A DNA stretch of 64,000 nucleotides from Stratiolaelaps scimitus (taxonomy: Eukaryota > Arthropoda > Arachnida > Mesostigmata > Laelapidae). Of this stretch, positions 1-9,401 are shown one piece after another. Under the pieces are notes generated by a model. It was not told the origin of the DNA and searched no databases. It saw only the letters and a list, made by a program, of their open reading frames with translations. Position 1 is the stretch's first letter; the number at the start of each line of letters is the position of its first letter. The stretch spans positions 1,736,001-1,800,000 of the forward strand of contig JABWDB010000034.1 in NCBI GenBank assembly GCA_019614645.1. The letters are read 5' to 3'. A program made the translations under genes and the position numbers.

Positions 1-2475
1 CGGTCAAGTCCGCGCTTGAAATGTGCAAAGCAATGTGTAACAGGAGTCTCATTAATCAAAGATCGTTCCGTGAAGCATTTCTTCAGTGTTCTTAACTCAA
101 CGACCGTATAAGTAACGGCCCGGTGTTCTTGACGACAAGCCATGACGGCCACGAAATTCACACTATTCAAAGAAGGTCCTTGTTAAACTTTCTTTTATAA
201 CAAGACTTTTAACTTTAACTTTTTAACTTTTTTTTTAACCTCTATGCTTGTTGTTTATCGGATTCGAGCTAGATAATTCATCGTGGCTGTTCGGCAATAC
301 CCACGGCCAACTAGCAAAGTTAACTGCGCTTTTTTCGCTTTCAGAAGCCTTCCGGCAAAACAGTCGCTGTGGGGGATACTTTTCCCGTCTAAAAATACGT
401 CTACGTGAAACGTGCCAACGAGTCATTGCTATCTCAAATCGAAATACGTCATTACGCCCTCCGCAATGCGAGGCCTCGTAGATTTCATCAGGCCTCTTCC
501 CATCGTTCTTATGTGCATAACCACAGCGGTAACGGCGGATAACCCCGGACTCATGACCTCCATTGAAAGGTACACCCAACAGAAGAACGTCCGCCTTGAA
601 AAACTCTCCATGTTAATATTGGGAAATTGTACCCTACCTGTACGAGGGCGGACAGCAGAATCCCGCCTCGCTTCGTACTTCAGTATACCACTGATTATAT
701 TGACAAGTGTCACGCTGGTTGAACAATGGAACTCGTACAAAGGGGCAGCCTTCAAAGGAGGCTACGTTTCCCGTATCGCTAACATGGTCCAGGTGCCAAC
801 TCCTCTCATTGCATACATATGTAAGGAAATTCAGGGAAAGAAGTGTTCCTCTCGAGACCCCTTTCTATCGTTGAGACCTTTCGTGGTCTTGGTGGTGACT
901 GAATCCAAGCGAGGGGGTGTATGCTTTGGATACGCAACGTTGAGGGTACATGACAGATCTCACGATGGCAAGATACAGGTTACAGCAATACAGGACCATT
1001 GGATCATCGACCGTTTCTTTACTCACACTCGGCTACTCTCTCGATCTGACGCGATGTTGCAATTTCCGGCACGAACAATGGGTGTCGTAACCATAAAGGA
1101 CATCCTCAAAGAATTATATCCATTGCATGTGAGAATTCTTCTACGCATCAGTGCTCCCTCACTTAATATAACAATAATACGGAATCTTGTTATGAAGTTT
1201 TCAACTCCGGAGCTTTGTTCAGAGAAGCCTTGTGAGAAAATGCCTCAGATCGGCCTGTCATTCACTAGTGATTGTCTGCGACCGCTTGCCGCCGTCGAGA
1301 CCTCGGAGTCAGCTCTGGTTGTTCCCTTGACGTCAGTGACGCTTGCATTGTTGATATTCGCAACTGTTTTAGTCACCAGCCTCGTCTCATTCAGCCAATG
1401 CCGGTACTGTACTACCCAAATTCGCTTGATATACGAAATTCTCGTAAGTGTTCTGACAGTTAACCCAGTGGATATCGAATGCCGATGTCACCATCACCCG
1501 AACCAACATCGATGGAGGTCACAATCGAAAATCGTTCTCGGTTTATACATTGTCATGCTACAACTAGTCTTCGTAAACGTTTACAAAAACGTCGTCATCT
1601 CGGAGTTTCTCCAACCCGAGAGGGACATACTGAATTTTAGCCCGGCAAATGTTTCCACGTTCCGACCCGTCTGCAGCGAAACAGCTCAACGCATCCAAGT
1701 AATGTCATTTTTCTATACTATGAAACGGTCTGAGCTCTGCTCGTCACGACCAGACGACATCCGTCGTGGGCTCGCCATCCCCTTGACAAGGTCAGCGACA
1801 TACCACATTGAATGGATTCGCTTGATTACACCTCAGGAGTCTCCTGTCTTGCCTAGTGAAGTATTAATGATTTTACGTGAATCTGCTCTTTTTCCTCTCA
1901 TTGCCAAACTGTTCAAGCTGAATTCAAATGCTTCTCAAGTAATATATTGGAATATTGGTCGAACCCTCCTACATAAGTATAACATGCTTAATATGTCCGA
2001 CGCATACTGGGATGCCATACGTGAATTGTTGGCCCACCCGGAGAAGACAGGCCTGGAGCACGCGGTACTTATGAATGATCACGGAGATACGGTGCCTATT
2101 GGCACAACCCATTTCAACTGTACAGTTCGTCTCATAACTTCAATTCTCCTAGCGTCCGTCTGTGTCATCTGGCCTTGCGAAATGATTTATCAACTGTTGA
2201 AACAACAAAGACAAAAACGCAGGTATTAGCCGATCTTAAGGTCAAATACAAGGTTACACTTGCTGAATGGGAAGTATCGTACACCGGCCTTGAATCATTA
2301 CTAGGAGATATCACAGACTACTGCACTAACCCATTGAACATTGTGGGAAATTACCTCAAACTTACAACGACAAAGGACAACTGAAAGACAACAGTTCTCA
2401 CATTGATCCTAACCACGGGAGATGTGTTTCGTTATCCACAAGATGAAGATTGCCTTAAGAAACAAGCTGCGAGCC
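1..2475 (+). repeat. Tandem duplication, unit 1 (truncated by window edge)
   Basis: Base 1 onward matches base 6062 onward nearly base for base, including about 460 bases of 5' flank before the receptor gene, the gene itself and its 3' flank to about 2475. After that, unit 1 and unit 2 (about 8692) become unrelated. The left end of the unit lies outside the window. Both units have the same orientation, so this is a direct duplication with a period of about 6.06 kb. Confidence 0.95.
466..2229 (+). CDS. Ionotropic-receptor-like (divergent iGluR family) chemoreceptor, single exon
   Basis: A 587-residue open frame without introns. I start at the first ATG (466), which is also the start kept in the duplicate. 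The upstream extension of the frame has no ATG. Residues 1-24 form a signal peptide (hydrophobic core IVLMCITTAV, cut before DNPG). Residues 25-280 are an extracellular segment with N-glycosylation sites (NCT, NIT). Membrane segments lie near 283-309, 356-381 and 552-574. Between the first two is a loop rich in Cys and His. Just after the second comes YKNVVISEFLQP, which resembles the conserved stretch that follows M2 in ionotropic receptors. Residues 385-550 would be the second ligand-binding lobe. The order signal peptide, S1, M1, pore loop, M2, S2, M3 is the iGluR/IR plan. In that family such proteins are ligand-gated ion channels of sensory neurons. The family call is an inference from topology; the ligand is unknown. 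A tandem copy follows at 6525. Confidence 0.6.
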   Translation: MRGLVDFIRPLPIVLMCITTAVTADNPGLMTSIERYTQQKNVRLEKLSMLILGNCTLPVRGRTAESRLASYFSIPLIILTSVTLVEQWNSYKGAAFKGGYVSRIANMVQVPTPLIAYICKEIQGKKCSSRDPFLSLRPFVVLVVTESKRGGVCFGYATLRVHDRSHDGKIQVTAIQDHWIIDRFFTHTRLLSRSDAMLQFPARTMGVVTIKDILKELYPLHVRILLRISAPSLNITIIRNLVMKFSTPELCSEKPCEKMPQIGLSFTSDCLRPLAAVETSESALVVPLTSVTLALLIFATVLVTSLVSFSQCRYCTTQIRLIYEILVSVLTVNPVDIECRCHHHPNQHRWRSQSKIVLGLYIVMLQLVFVNVYKNVVISEFLQPERDILNFSPANVSTFRPVCSETAQRIQVMSFFYTMKRSELCSSRPDDIRRGLAIPLTRSATYHIEWIRLITPQESPVLPSEVLMILRESALFPLIAKLFKLNSNASQVIYWNIGRTLLHKYNMLNMSDAYWDAIRELLAHPEKTGLEHAVLMNDHGDTVPIGTTHFNCTVRLITSILLASVCVIWPCEMIYQLLKQQRQKRRY

Positions 2476-3755
2476 TTAGCACGAGGGTAAGATAACATCG
2501 GGACTGGCCATGTACACAGGATGGTCAGGAGTACATGTACTCAACAACATGGTCACGAATGCACGGCCACCACTATCAGAGCAGCGAATATATTATTATT
2601 ATTATTATTGCTTTGCTTTGTAACAGCTCTTGTTTTTACATACACGAGGTAATCGGGGACTCGAGATACTCGTACCGCGATTCCATCGAGATAATCTCGA
2701 TTGTAATTAAATTAATGGGTGAATGATTTATCTAACTTATATACGTGATTCACTTGCGAGAGATTCGCGAATATTTTTGTTGGGTCCCTTACAACTGAAT
2801 ATCCTAGAATATTCCCATGCCGCTTCGTAGTCAAGTTAATTAGCGGACAGATTGGCCAGAAATGACGACGAATCATCGAAACGGGTCCAGGATAGACTGT
2901 CTCAAAGAATATTGAGAACTATCTTATTTTCGATCAATGGAAAGCAACAAAGCACAGGTTCGGCGCAAAGAAGGTGCTCCGCAAATGTTATGCGCTTAAA
3001 AGCACGCTATATATTACAGGATATGTGCTAATAAGTAGCTTCGCTTTTAGCCAGCTATTTCCCACATGGGAATGCATACGTATCGGACAATGGTCCTATA
3101 ATGAATATATAATATAACATTAATCGAATTATGGGCCGTTTGGTATGGTCTGGCGGAGACGAATTCATCTCTTTCCTGTGGGGCAGAAGGAAGTAATGCT
3201 CAACGTAATTAGCTGTCTCTCGCCAAATGAAGGCTCAGTTAGCTAAAGACGATCTGGTTAGCCATTTCAGATTCTCATATCTAACTAGCTGCTTATAACG
3301 CCGGCGAACACAATGGCCGGCGCTGCCGTTGTGTCAAACAGCAGGTAAGGCAGGAGGTCGCAGCCGCCGAACTAACACGGGCCATGCAGGACGGGATCCG
3401 AGGGTTCGTTTCCTACATGTGCCTGGCCAGAGACAAGTGGGGCAGAGGGAGCACACTAGCCGAAGGATCCTCCGGGAGAAGGATAGGCTAGAACGGGCGC
3501 GGATAGCAGAGCTTGTCCGAAGGGAAAATGCCCGGTGCGGCTGAGCGGGAGGTTCGCCCCAGAGGAGGAACTGAGGGATAGGACATGGTTGGAATCAACT
3601 GCAGGTCCCTGCAAGGCACTGACTGAAGTAATACTTTGACAGTCCCGGTCAGTGCCCCAAGTCAGAATCGGCACTGGGTTTAGTCAATAAGAGTCCGACA
3701 CTACCAGGCAAATACCATAGTGTGAGGCCTGGTTTCCATGCAGGATTTACCTTTA
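2476..3755. other. Spacer without recognisable gene
   Basis: AT-rich spacer between the two duplication units. It holds a short TTA repeat (2589-2610) and small open frames that I take as chance. Around 3345-3460 the + strand reads as a short open stretch (AAELTRAMQDGIRGFVSYM) of unknown origin; it may be another piece of the mobile element that follows. Confidence 0.6.
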
Positions 3756-3759
3756 ACCT

Positions 3760-5150
3760 CTTAAAAAAAAGTCCAGATCACCATCCAGGTAGCGTTCTCC
3801 TCTCTCAATCGCCAGAAGATCCCAAAGGAGCATTCTGGACAAAACTGGGAGGTCCTCTGTTTAGACGGTCCTGTATGCTCGGCACCCTCGAATGGCCGGT
3901 GCCCTTTGAGCATCTCGTAGAAGCTTCCTATTGGCCTTGGTTCGCAATGCCATGTTGGCCCAAACTGGGGCTGTACACGTAGCCATTGACTCACCCACTG
4001 AGGCCAATAAGCGTCTGTTGCCTTCCGAGGCACCTCCCACCCTAGGAAGGATTTTGGCGATGTTGGATGCTACCTGACATACCTTTTGTTTTACCCTCCT
4101 GACGTGAGCATTGCTAGCCAGACCAGTGTCGAGTTGAAATGCCAGGTACCTAGCCTCGTGCGTGATCCGAATCGGGTGACCCCGGAGGTCCAGAATTATT
4201 CTCCTGTTCATTTTCCTGCCTGTTAGGTAGAGACACCCCGTCTTGTCTGACGCGAGTTCCAGGTTGTGATCGTCCATCCACTCCGCCACTCTGGACAAGG
4301 CTTCATTGGCCCTCACCTGTAGGGTCTCCTCATAAGGGGCAACCACCAAAAGAGCCAGATCATCGGCGTATGCCAGAAACTGAACACCGGTAGGCAGTGT
4401 GATCTCCAGAACCTCGTCAAAGGCTAAGTTCCAGAGAGTAGGGCCAAGAATCAATCCCTGTGGGACACGAACTGAAACCTTATATCTTGAGCCACCCGTC
4501 TTTAATGTCCTATCAGACAGGTAGGATGCAATAACCGAGCGAAGGTGCGTCGGAGAGGCGACTTCGTTCTTCTACCTCTTGCCCTCAGCCTTCACTGTAT
4601 CACGTGCTCGAACAACTTACCGCAGGTGTCCAGAAGACAGATCGGCCGAAATGCTTTATTCGAGCGCGACCCCCCCTTTCGGGACGAGCACCATATCTGC
4701 CTCCTTCCAGTTTCGTCGGAAATGGCCTTCTTTGAGAAGCCCGTCGAATAACCTAGTGAGGACACGCGGCCACTTTCCGGCCACTCTCTGGATAGCTTCC
4801 GGTGAGATTCCGTCCGGATCCGAGGCCTTGTCGGTGGAGAGTCTCCGCCTAGCAAGCCCGATATCCTCAACAGAAACAGTGTTGACTTCCTGTTCATCCT
4901 CGTTGAGCTCACCGAGTTCGCATGTGGGTTCGCGGGCTGGGAGCCTGGGTTTGGAGACTGCCTCATGCACGGTAACGCCCGAGAGAGGAGGGGCGCGTTT
5001 CCTCACCTTGTTCATTACTATCTTGTAGGGAAGTCCCCAGACGTGTATGTCTACGGACTCAACCAGTTTTTTCAAGCTATTGCGTTTGCCCTCCCTTATA
5101 GCCTTTCGATAAGGGAGGGAGCTCTACTGTTTATTACTATTTCGCATTGG
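3760..5150 (-). mobile_element. Decayed non-LTR retrotransposon reverse transcriptase (R1/Jockey-like)
   Basis: Read on the - strand, the element starts near 5140 with YRKAIREGKRNSLKKL. It continues with KASDPDGISPEAI and an FRRNWKEADMVLVPK block, the fingers region of a non-LTR reverse transcriptase. A frame change near 4670 leads to FRPICLLDTCGKLFEHVI (about 4590-4660). A further frame change plus a gap of perhaps 90-100 residues then leads to SVIASYLSDRTLK, VPQGLILGPTLWN and the catalytic YADDLALLV (about 4340-4380). The thumb region follows to about 3860, then a TAA (AYRTV*TEDLPVLS) and about 30 more matching residues. Frameshifts, a stop and an internal deletion make it non-functional. 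No endonuclease domain or ORF1 is visible. It sits in the spacer between the receptor copies. Confidence 0.85.
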
Positions 5151-6060
5151 CGAATCGGTGCAGATATTTATTTTCATGTTTAACTCTCCTTCCCTGAGCC
5201 TGGCAGATTCTATGATTTTTCTTACGATATTGTTACGCCTACCCTTGGAGTAATATATCGTCAGGGTGAGAGCAGTTGCCTAAGCTTTATATAATATTAG
5301 AAGAAATAGGTTCGAAGAAGCGACAACCACTGAGCTAGTCAGAATCCTGGCGAGAATAACATTATAAGGCCGAAACCCAGAGAGAACAACGGCTTACTCT
5401 ATAACAGCTGGGGCAAACAACTCGTGCCGCTGCACTTGCTGCTTATTGTTGTGCTATTATATTTTACTCTTCGAGAAAAATGGTTGCCTTCGTAGAAAAT
5501 ATTCAGCCTCGGTCGATACGATATCCAATATGGATCCCCAAACGTCTGTTGAAGAAAGCCCAGAACCCTCGCCCCCCGAAAGCCGCAAGTTTAGCGTATC
5601 TAACCCTTTCCCGACAGCAGGTCCCTGAAGCACTGTTTCTAAAAACAAAGCACCACCGAGGCCTGAAAGCCATAGAAGGAAGAACGATGTGCGTCAGCTA
5701 TGAAATATCTGGGGAGCCCTCAGAGGTGAGAGTCGCAAAAGGGAGGGCGATCGAAACGAAGCGGATTCTCTATTTTGAGAGGAACTCCGATCTTTCAAAT
5801 AGCGACACGTCAACCCAATGGCACACGAACAAGCGAGACCATTGCTACCCACAGTCAGGTCAGTGAATCAGGTAAGATCCCTTGCATTGAGAAGTCCCAA
5901 ACGAAACAGTAGAATTTGGCATCTATCTACTCTAAAGTGAATAATAGTGAATCTCTTTCTTGCTTGTTATTTTCACCCGTGTATCGAACTACATAGCTAC
6001 CGGAAGCTCTCCGACGCGTTCGCCTTCATGATTGAAATCTAGCCGAAACGCATGACGCAG
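5151..6060. other. Spacer without recognisable gene
   Basis: Remaining spacer before the second duplication unit. A 128-codon + strand open frame (5480-5866) has no recognisable domain and overlaps other open frames of similar length, so I do not call it a gene. Bases just before 6062 (from about 5940) may belong to the 5' end of the duplication unit, but the matching part of unit 1 lies outside the window. Confidence 0.5.
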
Positions 6061-6524
6061 CCGGTCAAGTCCGCGCTTGAAATGTGCAAAGCAATGTGTA
6101 ACAGGAGTCTCATTAATCAAAGATCGTTCCGTGAAGCATTTCTTCAGTGTTCTTAACTTAACGACCGTATAAGTAACGGCCCGGTGTTCTTGACGACAAG
6201 CCATGCGGCCACGAAATTCACACTATTCAAAGAAGGTCCTTGTTAAACTTTCTTTTATAACAAGACTTTTAGCTTTAACTTTTTAACTTTTTTTTAACTT
6301 TTATGTTTGTTGATTATCGGATTCGAGCTAGATAATTCATCGTGGCTGTTCGGCAATACCCACGTCCATCCAGCAAAGTTAACTGCGCTTTTTTCGCGTT
6401 CAGAAGCCTTCCGGCAAAACAGTCGGTGTGTGGGATAACTTTTCCATCTAAAAATACGTCAACGTGAAACGCGTCAACGACTCATTGCTATCGCAAATCG
6501 AAATACGTTATTACACCTTCCGCA

Positions 6525-8297
6525 ATGCGAGGCACCGTAGATTTCATCAGGCCTCTTCCCTTCGTTCTTATGTGCATAACCACAGCGGTAACGGCGGATA
6601 ACCCCGGACTCATGACCTCCATTGGAAGGTACACTCAACAGAAGAACGTCCGCCTCGAAAAACTCTCCATGTTAATATTGGGAAATTGTACCCTACCTGT
6701 ACGAGGGCGGACAGCAGAATCCCGCCTCGCTCTGTACTTCAGTATACCATTGATTATATTTACAAATGTCGCGCTGGTTAAACAATGGAACTCGTACGAA
6801 GGGGCAGCCTTCAAAGGAGGCTACGCTTCCCGTATCGCTAACATGGTCCAGGTGCCAACTCCTCTCATTGCATACATATGTAAGGTAATTCAGGGAAAGA
6901 AGTGTTCCTCTCGAGACCCCTTTCTTTCACTGAGACCTTTCGTGGTCTTGGTGGTGACTGAATCCACGCGACGGGGTGTATGCTTTGGATACGCAACGTT
7001 GAGGGTACATGACAGATCTCACGATGGCAAGATACAGGTTACAGCAATACAGGACCATTGGATCATCGACCGTTTCTTTACTCACACTAGGCTACTCTCT
7101 CGATCTCATGCGATGTTGCAATTTCCCACATGAACGGGCGTCATAACAGTGAAGGATATCCTCATCGGATTCTCTGCCTTGATTGTGAAAATCCCTCTAG
7201 GCATCCGTGCTCCCTCACTGAATATAACAAAAATACGTGATCTTGTCATGAAGTTTTCAACACCGCATGCTTGTTCACAGCAACTTTGTGAGGAAATGCC
7301 TCAAATGGTCGTGTCATTCACTAATGGCTGTCTGCGACCGCTTGCCGCCGTCGAGACCTCGGAGTCAGCTCTGGTAGTTCCCTTGACGTCAGTGACGCTT
7401 GCATTGTTGATATTCGCAACTGTTTTAGTCACCAGCCTCGTCTCATTCAGCCACTGCAGGTACTGTACCACCCAGATTCGTTTGATATACGAAATTCTCG
7501 TAAGTGTTCTGACAGTTAACCCAGTGGATATCGAATGCCGATGTCACCATCACCCGAACCAGCATCGATGGAGGACTCAATCGAAAATCGTTCTCGGTTT
7601 ATACATCGTCATGCTACAACTAGTCTTCGTGAACGTTTACAAAAACGTCGTCATCTCGGAGTTTCTCGAACCCGAGAGGGACATACTGAATTTTAACTCA
7701 ACAGATGTTGACACGATTGAACCTCTCTGTAGAGAAACAGCTCAACGCATCCAATTAATGTCATTTTTCTATACCACGAAACGGTCTGAGCTGTGTTCGC
7801 TACAACCAGACGACATCCGTCGTGGGCTCGCCATCCCCTTGACAAGGTCAACAACATACCGCGTTGAATGGACCCGCTTGATTACACCGGAGGAGTCTCA
7901 AGTCTTGCCTAGTAGGGTGTTGATGATTTTACGTGAATTTGCTCTTATCCCTCTCATTCCCAAACTGTTCAAGCAGAATTCAAATGTTTCTCAAGTAATA
8001 TATTGGCTTATTGGTCTAAAACTCCTACACGACCATAACATGCTTAATATGTCCGATGCGTACTGGGATGCTACGCGTGAATTGTTGGCCCACCCGGAGA
8101 AGGTAGGCCTAGAGCACGCGGTACTTATGAGTGATTACGGAGATACGGTGCCCATTGGCACAACCCATATCCACTGTACGGTTCGTCTCACAGCTTTGCT
8201 TCTGCTAGCATCCGTCTGTGTTATCTGGCCTTGCGAAATGATTTATAGGCTGTTGAAACAACAAAGACAAAAACGCAGGTGTTACAAAATTTCGTAA
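6525..8297 (+). pseudogene. Second ionotropic-receptor-like gene, interrupted by one in-frame TGA
   Basis: The frame opens at ATG 6525, runs 202 codons, meets TGA at 7131-7133 and stays open in the same frame to 8297. The open part after the TGA holds the first internal ATG at 7149. The intact copy reads CGA at the equivalent codon, so the stop is a C-to-T change at a CpG. One codon is also missing just after it. No other stop or frameshift is seen, and the signal peptide, three membrane segments and YKNVVISEFL motif are kept. The C-terminus is a few residues longer than in copy 1. It could be a very recent pseudogene, a polymorphic null allele, a stop-readthrough gene or an assembly error. 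Sequence alone cannot separate these. Confidence 0.75.
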
Positions 8298-8478
8298 TTA
8301 CGTTCAATGGTGGTCAAGGAGGTTTGCTGGGGCGATTTTGCCGGATGAAGGACTGGCTAACGGCAAGGAAAACCTCGAAGAAGCGATACCAGGCGTTTGG
8401 CACGTAGTGACTGTGCCGTAGGTGGCTTGGTTGTGAAGTGCAGTTATATCGAGTTGCAACACATTGAGTACATTTGGT
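8285..8478. other. Unit-2-specific insertion after the receptor gene
   Basis: About 190 bases lie between the receptor stop and the point where the 3' flank again matches unit 1. They have no counterpart at 2225-2270. No coding potential or terminal repeat stands out. Confidence 0.6.
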
Positions 8479-8955
8479 GAATGAGAAGTATCGTACACCG
8501 ACCTTGAATCATTACTAGGAGATATTACAGACTACTGCACTAACAGATTGAACATTGCGGGAAATTACCCCAAAGTTACAACGACAAAGGACAACTGAAG
8601 GACAACAGTTCTTATATTGATCCTAACCAATGGAGATGTGTTTCGTTATCCACAAGATGAAGATTGCCTTAAGAAACAAGCTGTGAGCCTTTTGGGGGCG
8701 GAGATTACGGGAATGCATGATGCACATGTACGTGTTGGGCGGTCCATACCGACACTAGTGTGGGACTCGCAATCAAGGGGTGCATATCGTTATATTGGCA
8801 CAAACAAACATGTACACCAAAAATCGATTGACTGTTGATTCACCTAGACGTCACCCGCCTGTTACGCAGTGATTACCCCGCTGCCTCAACCAAAACAGGT
8901 TCACACTTCACGGTGATTAGGGATCTATTATAGAAGCCGCGTACTGTAAGCTTTG

Positions 8956-8961
8956 TTTATT
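8956..8961 (-). promoter_or_regulatory. Polyadenylation signal AATAAA of the Fuseless-like gene
   Basis: A - strand AATAAA lies about 60 bases beyond the stop codon at 9022, a sensible position for the 3' end of that gene. Confidence 0.5.
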
Positions 8962-9021
8962 CGTGTCTATGTACATTCATCGGGTGCTTGATTGCTAGTC
9001 GTGCTTCGCGTACAGATAGCG

Positions 9022-9401
9022 TTAGATGACACTTTCAGGAGATTTGTCCCAGCTGCTGAGGCAGAATGCTCCATTGCTTGGTGCTTCGATCACATCTTGG
9101 TGCTTCGCCAGTCCAAACACGATGTGCTGCTCTCGTTGTTCGTCCGCAATATTGAAATGATTGAGGGTCTTCTCGCGTGTGAGCTCATTTTGTAGGAAAG
9201 ACTGTGTGTTTCCTGCCAAAATCGCCTCCCCATTCGTCTCGGCTTTGTTGGACGAAGACACTGGAAGGTACATTTCGTTCTCGATTGTTCGGATTTTTCG
9301 AATCTTCTGCTCCTTGATTGTCGACACGATCTCACTGCAGTAATGAATATCTAACAGGATCGAATCCTCCTGCGAGTCCAAGGGGTCATCAACCCAGACG
9401 C
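9022..9401 (-). CDS. fusl-like: Fuseless-like exon 8 (C-terminal tail and stop)
   Basis: Residues 308-433. Acceptor ATTTCAG/GC. The tail is polar, with a basic patch (KEQKIRKIR), and ends SPESVI before TAA. No membrane segment is present. It lies tail-to-tail with the + strand receptor copy that ends at 8297. Confidence 0.82.

Larger units (their letters stand above)
6061..8692 (+). repeat. Tandem duplication, unit 2
   Basis: Direct repeat of 1-2475. By eye the 5' flank and first 600 coding bases differ by roughly 3-4 percent, but other blocks of the gene differ by far more. After the gene, unit 2 carries about 190 bases (8285-8478) absent from unit 1. Homology then resumes at the string AGTATCGTACACCG and stops at about 8692. 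Confidence 0.93.

Noticed and set aside
2175..2384. + strand frame overlapping the end of receptor copy 1
   Set aside because: Out-of-frame shadow; the matching region of unit 2 does not preserve it.
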